Assembly (NCBI GenBank): GCA_031259505.1
Contig: JAIRLL010000051.1
Location: 1 to 5,652, forward strand
Source of the DNA: Tannerella sp.
GTDB lineage: Bacteria; Bacteroidota; Bacteroidia; Bacteroidales; Tannerellaceae
Length of the DNA: 5,652 nucleotides
Reading direction: 5' to 3'
Notes under the pieces: generated by a model
The model's database searches: none
What the model was told of the DNA's origin: nothing
What the model saw: the letters and a program-made list of their open reading frames with translations, nothing else
Made by a program: the position numbers and the translations under genes
Part shown: piece by piece, positions 1-5,652 of the stretch
Layout of the letters: every line of letters starts with the position of its first letter
Numbering within the stretch: position 1 is the first letter of the stretch

Positions 1-1268
1 TTCATAAAGAACGGATAGATATACTGGCACGTATCAATAACCGCATTTCGTGTTCCCGGGGGATACAGCGAAAAATCAATCTTCTGTTTGTCGTAGGCCG
101 ATCCGGGTGCGTCATAATAGAAGTCGCGCTTGATGTTATGCGGCGCATTCCGGATATCGTTATCCCAGTCGCTGTGCCATATTTCATGCGTTACGTGAGT
201 GGTAGGACGCAGCCATGCCACACCCCTTCCCAGCGTATCGGAATAACCGGTATAAGTGCCGTTGTAGAGTTCTCCCCTGATCGCTTTGAATCCGTCCGGA
301 GTGAAATTTACCCTGAAGTAAGCAGGGCCAAAAGCTCTGCCTCCGCGTGCATTGGCATAACCGTCCGTTGTCAGCGGCTCGAACTGGAGCACCCAGATCG
401 CTTCGGTATTTTCTGCTATGTTCTGGTTTCCGAATGCAAATAGATCCAGATACACATCGCCGGAGCCGAAAACATCCACCGTAGAACCGAACCGTTCGAT
501 CATCAGTTGATAGTTAAACCGGGTCAATACGTTGGTGGCAGCCGTAACGGCATCCTGATACCTGTGCTGCGCCAGATAGACCTCGCATAGCAGTTGCCAT
601 GCCGCACCTTTAGTGATTCTGCCTTTTTCCTCTTCCTTTCCCGGGTCCGGCAAGTTACCGGTACCGAAAATCAAATCACTTTCCATCAACAGATAGGCCT
701 GCTCTACGGGGTCCCGTTCAAAGTCGGTTTTAGGCTCTGAAATCACATAATCTATTACCGGACAGGCGCCATAGAAAGACGTCAGCAGCCGGTAGGCCCA
801 GGCGCGGAAAAACATGGCTTCCGCTTTGTACGCCTCCTTTTGTTCGGAGGAGTCCCATCGCTCTCCGGGCACATCGTCGATCGCCTGTATCAGCACATTT
901 GCCCGCTGGATAATCTGGTAGGCGCGATCCCAGTTTATCTCTACAACTTCTGTGGTGGGCGTCAGATATGTTTCGTAATTGCACAGGAAAATGGTGGCGC
1001 CGGGATTGTCGCCGAAGAAAGCGACGTCGGTGCCCAATCCTTTATAGATGGACCCATGCTCCTGCAATTCCTCTCCCAAATACCAGCCATTCCTTACGGC
1101 GGCATGCAGGCCGCTTATCCCCTGTCGGATCCCGCTTGGAGAAGTAAAAGTGTTTTCAGGCACGAGAAACGTCATAGGTTTCTCTACCAGAAAAGCGTCG
1201 TCGTTGCATGACGTGAACCACACGGCAAGCAATCCGACCATAAAGTATTTACCAAGATATGTTTTCAT
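1..1268 (-). CDS. SusD/RagB-family outer-membrane nutrient-binding lipoprotein (C-terminus beyond window)
   Basis: Reading the minus strand from the ATG at 1268 gives 422 uninterrupted codons to the window edge. Family members usually run about 500-600 residues, so the C-terminal part is missing. Residues 1-21 are a lipoprotein signal peptide: Lys2 and Lys7, a hydrophobic core, then a lipobox-like FTSC with Cys21 as the lipidation site. The following N-D-D resembles the acidic surface-export signal of Bacteroidota lipoproteins. SusD-typical helical, TPR-like segments follow: NWDRAYQIIQRANVLI (about 112-127), YKAEAMFFRAWAYRLL (147-162) with the proline of GACPVID (168-173), and GAAWQLLCEVYLAQHRY (221-237). 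A glycine-rich GGRAFGP stretch lies near 309-315. The protein should sit on the cell surface and cap the SusC barrel, delivering ligand. The start is 21 bp after the susC stop, so the two are co-transcribed. Family assignment is secure; the ligand is unknown. Confidence 0.95.
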   Translation of the reverse strand, partial: MKTYLGKYFMVGLLAVWFTSCNDDAFLVEKPMTFLVPENTFTSPSGIRQGISGLHAAVRNGWYLGEELQEHGSIYKGLGTDVAFFGDNPGATIFLCNYETYLTPTTEVVEINWDRAYQIIQRANVLIQAIDDVPGERWDSSEQKEAYKAEAMFFRAWAYRLLTSFYGACPVIDYVISEPKTDFERDPVEQAYLLMESDLIFGTGNLPDPGKEEEKGRITKGAAWQLLCEVYLAQHRYQDAVTAATNVLTRFNYQLMIERFGSTVDVFGSGDVYLDLFAFGNQNIAENTEAIWVLQFEPLTTDGYANARGGRAFGPAYFRVNFTPDGFKAIRGELYNGTYTGYSDTLGRGVAWLRPTTHVTHEIWHSDWDNDIRNAPHNIKRDFYYDAPGSAYDKQKIDFSLYPPGTRNAVIDTCQYIYPFFM

Positions 1269-1289
1269 ATTGCTACAAATTTAGAATCA

Positions 1290-4200
1290 TTAGAAAGTTA
1301 ATTTAAAACCAAGAATAAAGTTGCGTGACAGCGGATTGTCGTCGCCCACGGAAATAGTTTCGGGATCCCATCCCGACCATTGGGTCCATGTATACAGATT
1401 CCTTCCGGACAGATAGATTTGCAGGGCGCCTATGCCGCTCCATTTTTTCAACCGGTTGCTGTCTACGTTATAGGACAGCGAAACGTCCTGAAGGCGGACG
1501 AAACTCCTGCTTTCGTAAATGCCGCTTGAAATGGGCGGAGCATTGTAAATACCCGTGGCATTGTTCACTCCGTTGTCCGGTGTCCAGTAGGGACGTACGG
1601 CAGACTGGTTCTGCCGGTATACATAATCTCCGCGCGACATGGTGTTAACCACGCCGTAATTGTCTCGGATAAAGTAATCGTTGCCGCCCTGTATCGAATT
1701 GAGTAGAACGTACAGTCCCCAGTTTTTGCAGGACAGTGTATTGGAAATGCTGAAACGGTAATTGGGCGTTCCGTAGCCGATCACATTCCGGTCATTGTTC
1801 GAATCAATCACCTGGTCGCCATTCAAATCCACATACTTGTACTGACCCGGATACCAACCTTTGAGTTCCGTGCCGTTGGGCCCGATACGGCCGGCATACA
1901 GGTCTTCTTCCGTCCATACCCCGCCGGCCATTTTGTAGTCATAGATGGCAGAAATAGGCTGTCCTACAAACCATGAATTACCGATATCGCTATCCTGTCC
2001 ATCGCCATAGAGTTTGGTGATTTCATCGCGATAGAGCGAAAAGATAACGCCTGTTTTCCATGAGAAATCTTTGTTACGGATATTGTCCGAATTGATTTCC
2101 AGTTCGATTCCTTTGTTGTCGATGGCTCCGAGATTCGTCCATACACTCGTATAGCCGGTAGAACGCGGTACATTCCGCTGGACAAGCACGTCCGTTGTCC
2201 GGGATTGATAAAGTTCGACATTACCGTAGATTCGTCTGTCCAGAAAGGCATAATCCAGCCCAATGTTGAACGACGCCGTCTTTTCCCATCGCAGAGTGCT
2301 GTTTCCCATTACGTTGGTAATGGCGGTGATGGAAACGTCGGACCCCCAGATATATTTGCCGGAACTGATGCGGGCAAAACTTGAATAGCGTCCCGCTCCC
2401 TGATTTCCGTTCTGTCCGTAGGAGAGTCTTAATTTCATATAGGGAAAGTTCAAGGCCTTCAGGAAAGATTCTTCCGACAACACCCATCCCAGCGAGAGGG
2501 AAGGCAGTGTGACATATTTGGAATCGGGGCCGAAAACGGAAAAACCGTCCCGGCGAACGGTAGCGGTTGCCAGATACCGGCCTTTTAACGCATAGTTCAG
2601 CCGCGCCATGTACGAAACGGCCGTTTCCTGCCACGTATCTGCGCTGCCGGTACTGTACAGCGTACCCATTCCCATGTTATTGAATCCGAGTTCCGGATTG
2701 TCGAAATTCTCGGAAGTAAAGACGAACGAATCGCTGTTGCGTTTTTCCCTGCTGTACAGGAAGGTTGCATTGACGCTGTGATCGCCGAACGCCTTTATGT
2801 AGGAAACAAGATGATTGTAGATCCAGTTCGCCGTATGGTACGGTTTCCGGTCGGCTTTTCCATTATTTGCAGTTCCTTCCGTTACGTCAGAGGGATAAAA
2901 ATTGTTCTCCCTGCCGGAAATAAGCGTATAGGAGTAGTCAAAATTGTAGGATAGCCCTCGGATAAAAGGGATATCTATCTTCGCATTGCCGACTAAAAAG
3001 GTGTTGTTGCTCACACTCTCGTTCGTGTATTTCAATCCTCTGAACGGATGAGCCATATACAGTTCTCCGGTGAGAAGCGAAGGCCAGTTCTTCGGATCGT
3101 TGTCGTCAAAAACGACCAGCGGGCTTGCACTTCTGGCAGCACCTAAACTGGCTGCCGCGCCGGAATAGTCCCGTTGCGTAAAGGCGGCGCTCAGGCCGGT
3201 CGTCAGCCACGGAGTCACCCGGCTTTCCACATTGCTGCGGAGGGCATAACGTTTAAACTGGTCGTTTTTCAATATGCCCTGTTCGTCAGTGTAAGTGACC
3301 GATGCAAAATAGGTCAGCCGGTCGGATTTGCCGGAATAGTTGATATTGTAGTTCTGGATCGCTGCATTGTCTCTTTGTACAAGATCCACCCAATCGGTAC
3401 CTGCTCCACCGGCCAGATAGTAGTCCCGTTCTTCCTGCGAACGCAAGACGCCGGAGATCACCTGCGGGTCGGTCACATCCGGCCGTACCGGTTTGCCACC
3501 CTGATCCTCCGGTCCTGTCGGCCCCTTGGCATACCACTCGTAAAGTTGTTGTTGATAATTGAAATCCACCAGGCGAACGGCATACTGTTCGGCGTTCATT
3601 ACCTTCATCGGCGTATTGCTCATCTCCTGAAAGCCGTAGTACATGTTGAACGATATTTGCGGCTTGTCGGTCCTGCCCTTTTTGGTAGAAATAATCACGA
3701 CGCCATTGGCCGAACGCGACCCGTATACGGCGGCTGCGCTGGCGTCTTTCAAAATATCAATCGTTTCGATGTCGTTTACGCTGATATCCGAAACGCTTCC
3801 ATTGTAGATAATTCCGTCCAGCACAATCAAGGGCGCAGTACCGGCCGAAAGCGTGTGTTGCGTACGGATAGTCATCGAAGGTTCGCTGCCGGCCCTTCCC
3901 GATCGGTTGACGCTGACGCCGCTAACGATTCCCGACAAAGCCTGTCCGAGATCCATATTCGCCATGTTGGTTTTATCCTCAAAATTGACTCGAGATACAG
4001 CCCCTGTCACGTCGCTTTTCTTCTGCACACCGTAACCGACAACCACCACTTCTTCCAATGCTTGCGTATCTTCCACAAGCGTAATACTTAGGCTCGACCG
4101 GTTACCCGTTGGCACTTCCTGCGTCACATATCCGATATAGGAAACGACCAGCGTTGCTCCCGGCGATACGTTCAGGCTGAATTTTCCGTCCACACCGGTG

Positions 4201-4448
4201 ATCGTTCCGTTTGCCCTCGCGTCTTTCTCTACAATATTAGCTCCTGTTACCGGCTCTCCGTTTTGGTCGACGACCGTACCGGTAATGCGCGTTCCGCTCT
4301 GCTGCACTTCGGACGTCTCCTGCGAATCGCCACCGCGTGCATTCATCACGACTGTGCCTGCAATCAGAAACAGGGCAAACAGTGTCATGATTCTCATCTG
4401 TTTTTCAAGTTTGGCATTTGTTATGCCATTAATTAATCTACTTATCAT
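1290..4448 (-). CDS. SusC/RagA-family TonB-dependent outer-membrane transporter
   Basis: This complete 1052-residue protein is of normal length for the family. A signal peptide is best seen from Met18 (MRIMTLFALFLIAG), so the ATG at 4448 gives a 17-residue extension and the true start may be Met18 (4397). Residues about 54-126 form a carboxypeptidase-D-regulatory-like beta-sandwich (ITGTVVDQNGEPVTGANI, then SYIGY). The TonB-box-like stretch LEEVVVVGYG is at 131-140. The plug (about 145-260) carries PLIVLDGI at 206-213 and the SusC/RagA signature DILKDASAAAVYGSRSANGV at 231-250, followed by VIISTKKG. The rest is the beta barrel, with an acidic DLNGDQVID loop near 870 and an aromatic C-terminus, FKLTF. 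It would import SusD-captured oligosaccharide or another ligand into the periplasm using TonB-ExbBD energy. No STN domain is seen, so direct anti-sigma signalling is unlikely. Substrate unknown. Confidence 0.97.
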   Translation of the reverse strand: MISRLINGITNAKLEKQMRIMTLFALFLIAGTVVMNARGGDSQETSEVQQSGTRITGTVVDQNGEPVTGANIVEKDARANGTITGVDGKFSLNVSPGATLVVSYIGYVTQEVPTGNRSSLSITLVEDTQALEEVVVVGYGVQKKSDVTGAVSRVNFEDKTNMANMDLGQALSGIVSGVSVNRSGRAGSEPSMTIRTQHTLSAGTAPLIVLDGIIYNGSVSDISVNDIETIDILKDASAAAVYGSRSANGVVIISTKKGRTDKPQISFNMYYGFQEMSNTPMKVMNAEQYAVRLVDFNYQQQLYEWYAKGPTGPEDQGGKPVRPDVTDPQVISGVLRSQEERDYYLAGGAGTDWVDLVQRDNAAIQNYNINYSGKSDRLTYFASVTYTDEQGILKNDQFKRYALRSNVESRVTPWLTTGLSAAFTQRDYSGAAASLGAARSASPLVVFDDNDPKNWPSLLTGELYMAHPFRGLKYTNESVSNNTFLVGNAKIDIPFIRGLSYNFDYSYTLISGRENNFYPSDVTEGTANNGKADRKPYHTANWIYNHLVSYIKAFGDHSVNATFLYSREKRNSDSFVFTSENFDNPELGFNNMGMGTLYSTGSADTWQETAVSYMARLNYALKGRYLATATVRRDGFSVFGPDSKYVTLPSLSLGWVLSEESFLKALNFPYMKLRLSYGQNGNQGAGRYSSFARISSGKYIWGSDVSITAITNVMGNSTLRWEKTASFNIGLDYAFLDRRIYGNVELYQSRTTDVLVQRNVPRSTGYTSVWTNLGAIDNKGIELEINSDNIRNKDFSWKTGVIFSLYRDEITKLYGDGQDSDIGNSWFVGQPISAIYDYKMAGGVWTEEDLYAGRIGPNGTELKGWYPGQYKYVDLNGDQVIDSNNDRNVIGYGTPNYRFSISNTLSCKNWGLYVLLNSIQGGNDYFIRDNYGVVNTMSRGDYVYRQNQSAVRPYWTPDNGVNNATGIYNAPPISSGIYESRSFVRLQDVSLSYNVDSNRLKKWSGIGALQIYLSGRNLYTWTQWSGWDPETISVGDDNPLSRNFILGFKLTF

Positions 4449-4494
4449 TATGTTAATTTTAAGTTGTTGAAATGGTACCTTTTAAAGTTAATCC

Positions 4495-4526
4495 GGCCGA
4501 AAAACGGTGCCGATTATTTTTCGGCC
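4495..4526 (-). promoter_or_regulatory. Perfect 10-bp hairpin in the susC leader (possible attenuator)
   Basis: GGCCGAAAAA (4495-4504) and TTTTTCGGCC (4517-4526) are perfect inverted copies around a 12-nt loop. The structure ends 47 bp before the susC ATG. On the minus strand it is followed by GGATTAAC, not a T-run, so it is not a classical terminator. It could be a leader-RNA structure, a weak terminator, or an operator. A TAACTTTA box (4490-4483) just downstream matches 7 of 8 positions of the Bacteroides -7 element TAnnTTTG, but no good -33 TTTG precedes it. In that case the dyad would lie in the promoter spacer rather than in RNA. Confidence 0.5.
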
Positions 4527-4606
4527 TTCTTGTGCTCTGATTCTTTTGTTTTCTCTGCTTTCTCCATAGGCATACTGTTTTAAAGTTCATACTATTCATA
4601 TCCGAC

Positions 4607-4694
4607 TGCCTCTGCACATTGTGTTCAGTTACCTTTACACATCATGTTCACTTGCTGTGCACATGACCTGCTCCTGCTGTGCACATGACCCGTA
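4607..4694. repeat. Four-unit degenerate direct repeat with 22-23 bp period
   Basis: The core CACAT (ATGTG on the minus strand) recurs at 4615-4619, 4638-4642, 4660-4664 and 4682-4686, with steps of 23, 22 and 22 bp. The last two units share a perfect 16-bp copy, TGCTGTGCACATGACC, at 4653-4668 and 4675-4690. The first two are diverged and instead share a following TGTTCA (4622-4627 and 4645-4650). The perfect units contain the palindrome TGTGCACA. A period near two helical turns puts all units on one face of the DNA, as expected for regulator sites. The array lies about 170-240 bp upstream of susC and overlaps the end of the 57-codon ORF. A regulatory role is inference. Confidence 0.6.
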
Positions 4695-4821
4695 CCGGCA
4701 GCGGAAGGCTGACCGGCGGATCCACCTTTTCCGTCACTACTTCATAACCGCTTATCTGCGCCTTCCGGTCGTCCGGGTCAGGCGTTATCGGGTTATCCAA
4801 TAAATAATAACGTATTTTCAT
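4648..4821 (-). pseudogene. 57-codon ORF: truncated N-terminus of an HU-like (IHF/HU-fold) DNA-binding protein
   Basis: ATG at 4821 to TGA at 4648 encodes 57 residues. The first 33 or so, beginning MKIRYYLLDNPITPDPDDR and continuing with AQISGYEVVTEK, closely resemble from memory the start of Bacteroidales HU-like proteins, whose N-termini read like xYYLxDNPLTPDPNDxxAQ. Those proteins then run through a helical dimerisation and DNA-binding arm for at least 80 residues. Here the similarity stops near residue 33, and the tail (VDPPVSLPLPV, then a segment encoded by the 22-bp repeats) is unrelated. No continuation was found downstream in the other two minus frames, so this looks like a decayed fragment. 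The AT-rich leader TAAAATTGAAATTGCA before the ATG resembles a genuine Bacteroidota initiation region, so the short peptide may still be expressed. Confidence in the family is moderate; truncation is directly visible if the family is right. Confidence 0.5.
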
Positions 4822-4856
4822 TGCAATTTCAATTTTATATGAATTTAATCGGTCTC

Positions 4857-4865
4857 CAAACTCTA
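4857..4865 (-). promoter_or_regulatory. Weak -7-like element ahead of the HU-like fragment
   Basis: Minus-strand TAGAGTTTG has three, not two, bases between TA and TTTG of the Bacteroides -7 element. No TTTG is found at the expected -33 position. It lies immediately downstream of a terminator-like hairpin and 36 bp before the ATG at 4821, a plausible place for a promoter, but the match is imperfect. Confidence 0.22.
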
Positions 4866-4871
4866 CTTTCT

Positions 4872-4893
4872 AAAAAAACTTCGTCATCCGAAG
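4872..4893 (-). terminator. Short intrinsic terminator-like hairpin with T7, leftward
   Basis: On the minus strand CTTCG (4893-4889), a 5-nt loop and CGAAG (4883-4879) are followed directly by seven Ts (4878-4872). A second 7-bp inverted repeat, GGGAGGA (4893-4899) with TCCTCCC (4915-4921) around a 15-nt loop, sits immediately upstream and shares base 4893. The 5-bp stem is short. It may terminate leftward read-through before the HU-like fragment and the SusC/SusD operon. Confidence 0.45.
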
Positions 4894-4996
4894 GGAGGAT
4901 TGCACAGGGCATACTCCTCCCGTAACGGTATAAAGCGGTTCGGCCGGCAACGAAAATACGCGCCGGCAACATTTGTTTGAACATGTTTTTGTGAAG

Positions 4997-5042
4997 AAAA
5001 AAATCCTTTCCCGTCGCTTAATCCTAAGAAAACGACGAAAGG
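4997..5042 (-). terminator. Strong intrinsic terminator, leftward
   Basis: On the minus strand CCTTTC-GTCG (5042-5033) pairs with CGAC (5016-5013) and GAAAGG (5010-5005). An inner CTTA/TAAG stem (5028-5025 with 5020-5017) closes a GGAT tetraloop. The arms carry a TTTT bulge and a GG bulge, giving about 14 paired positions. One base later comes a run of seven Ts (5003-4997). The plus-strand orientation has no T-run after the stem, so the direction is leftward. It implies that something is transcribed from the right, although no clear gene lies immediately upstream. Confidence 0.6.
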
Positions 5043-5081
5043 GGTATGTGATTTAAATGATTTGTTTTTGTTAATTTCCAA

Positions 5082-5101
5082 GCGTGTGCGAACACACACG
5101 C
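5082..5101. repeat. 7-bp inverted repeat (hairpin)
   Basis: GCGTGTG (5082-5088) and CACACGC (5095-5101) are perfectly complementary around a 6-nt loop. No T-run follows on either strand, so it is probably not a terminator. It lies between the dinucleotide repeat and the strong leftward terminator and could be part of an RNA structure. Confidence 0.4.
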
Positions 5102-5142
5102 GTACATAATAATAATGTATAAAGGTTATATGCTGCGCCTGC

Positions 5143-5192
<50 letters not shown>

Positions 5193-5300
5193 GAATCATG
5201 CCAAACCTGTCTCTCGATAGGCTTAAACTCGGATTTATGGCAATGCCAGTTGTTAAGAGAAAATTCATAGACTGTATCAGATATTTTGTAATAATGGAGG

Positions 5301-5331
5301 CAAAAATACAACTCTTTTTCGAGTAAAAAAA
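5301..5331 (-). promoter_or_regulatory. Bacteroides-type promoter candidate, leftward
   Basis: On the minus strand TATTTTTG (5308-5301) matches the TAnnTTTG -7 consensus exactly. TTTT (5331-5328), 19 bp upstream, matches 3 of 4 bases of the -33 TTTG element. The start point would be near 5294, sending a transcript through the GA tract. The surrounding AT-richness raises the chance of a fortuitous match. Confidence 0.4.
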
Positions 5332-5521
5332 TATTTTCGCAGAAAAATCAACGTCGTTACGCATTTTTAACACTGCAGCCCGGCTTTTGTTTGTCGAAAG
5401 ATATAAAAATACGCTCTGTAACGGATTATTCTGAGAAATTGAAGATCAATGAAGTTTCATTATTGCCTCAAATCCGCACCTCAAAAGTTATCGAAAAAAA
5501 TAAAATAATTTATCCGGGCGC

Positions 5522-5552
5522 TTTGTGATATGTAATATTCCACCTGTTTTTG
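5522..5552 (+). promoter_or_regulatory. Bacteroides-type promoter candidate, rightward out of the window
   Basis: TTTG (5522-5525), a 19-bp spacer and TGTTTTTG (5545-5552) match the TTTG / TAnnTTTG pattern with one mismatch (G for A in the -7 box) at the canonical spacing. Base composition changes to GC-rich right after it. It would serve a gene to the right of the window, divergent from the SusC/SusD operon. Confidence 0.35.
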
Positions 5553-5568
5553 TGATGTGCGACGGCGT

Positions 5569-5618
5569 TCCCACCCTTTCGTCACCAGCGAACCCGCTCC
5601 CACCCTCCGTCATGACGG
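5569..5618. repeat. Imperfect direct repeat followed by a 12-bp palindrome at the GC-rich right end
   Basis: TCCCACCCTTTCGTCA (5569-5584) recurs 29 bp later as TCCCACCCTCCGTCA (5598-5612). The second copy runs into the perfect palindrome CCGTCATGACGG (5607-5618), and a further GTGCGCAC palindrome lies at 5622-5629. No coding signal is convincing here. These could be operator-like sites or part of a dispersed intergenic repeat; the window cannot decide. Confidence 0.4.
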
Positions 5619-5652
5619 GATGTGCGCACGACCGGATTTCCGTGTCGCTGCG

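Noticed and set aside
138..1284. Plus-strand open frames at 138-443, 840-1211 and 1048-1284, and a minus-strand frame at 730-984
   Set aside because: These are shadows of the SusD-family frame, which runs unbroken from 1268 to the window edge with family-typical sequence.
3174..4091. 305-codon plus-strand open frame opposite susC
   Set aside because: It lies entirely antisense to the conserved plug and early barrel of the SusC-family gene. Its product has no recognisable motif and it is explained by codon bias of the real gene.
4480..4587. TTTTAAAGTT occurring at 4480-4489 and 4578-4587
   Set aside because: A 10-bp AT-rich match 98 bp apart is not compelling as a paired promoter element. 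Neither copy is a full TAnnTTTG box.
4607..4694. Possible CRISPR array
   Set aside because: The period is only 22-23 bp, units are degenerate, and there are no distinct spacers or cas genes.
4943..4970. GCCGGCAAC repeated at 4943-4951 and 4962-4970
   Set aside because: It is only a 9-bp, two-copy repeat with a self-complementary GCCGGC core. It is too short to assign meaning and could be chance.
5488..5652. Open frames running off the right edge on both strands (minus from the edge to 5488; plus from ATG 5555)
   Set aside because: The translations have no recognisable motif and are dominated by the TCCCACCC repeats. The GC-rich composition alone makes stops rare over so short a span.

Overview
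The window looks like Bacteroidota DNA, most likely an order Bacteroidales gut-type genome. The main evidence is a tandem pair encoding a SusC/RagA-type TonB-dependent outer-membrane transporter and a SusD/RagB-type surface lipoprotein, the hallmark pair of polysaccharide utilization loci. Supporting hints are AT-rich leaders without strong Shine-Dalgarno sites, promoter-like TAnnTTTG elements, and the N-terminal fragment of a Bacteroidales-type HU-like DNA-binding protein.

Layout, left to right; everything recognisable is transcribed leftward (minus strand). Positions 1-1268 hold the first 422 codons of a SusD-family lipoprotein gene, whose 3' end lies beyond the left edge. After a 21-bp gap, 1290-4448 holds a complete 1052-residue SusC-family transporter. 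The two are almost certainly one operon. The protein pair would form a lidded 'pedal-bin' importer: SusD captures a glycan or similar ligand at the cell surface, and SusC carries it across the outer membrane using TonB energy. The substrate cannot be read from the sequence.

Positions 4449-5652 (1.2 kb) contain no convincing full-length gene but much short structure. Going upstream from susC there is: a perfect 10-bp hairpin (4495-4526); four related repeat units with a 22-23 bp period (4607-4694); a 57-codon ORF (4648-4821) that starts like an HU-like DNA-binding protein and is then cut off; two minus-strand intrinsic-terminator-like hairpins (4872-4893 and 4997-5042); a 43-nt pure TC/GA dinucleotide microsatellite (5146-5188), very unusual for a bacterium; and a minus-strand Bacteroides-type promoter candidate (5301-5331). 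The last three could bracket a short leftward non-coding transcript that carries the GA tract.

The right end has a rightward promoter candidate (5522-5552), followed by GC-richer DNA with an imperfect direct repeat and a 12-bp palindrome. This suggests the next gene lies to the right and is transcribed divergently. No sigma/anti-sigma pair, hybrid two-component regulator, glycoside hydrolase, tRNA, rRNA, CRISPR array or transposase gene is visible. The non-coding region is the part worth a second look: the microsatellite, the helically phased repeats and the HU-like remnant. All functional readings of it are inference.
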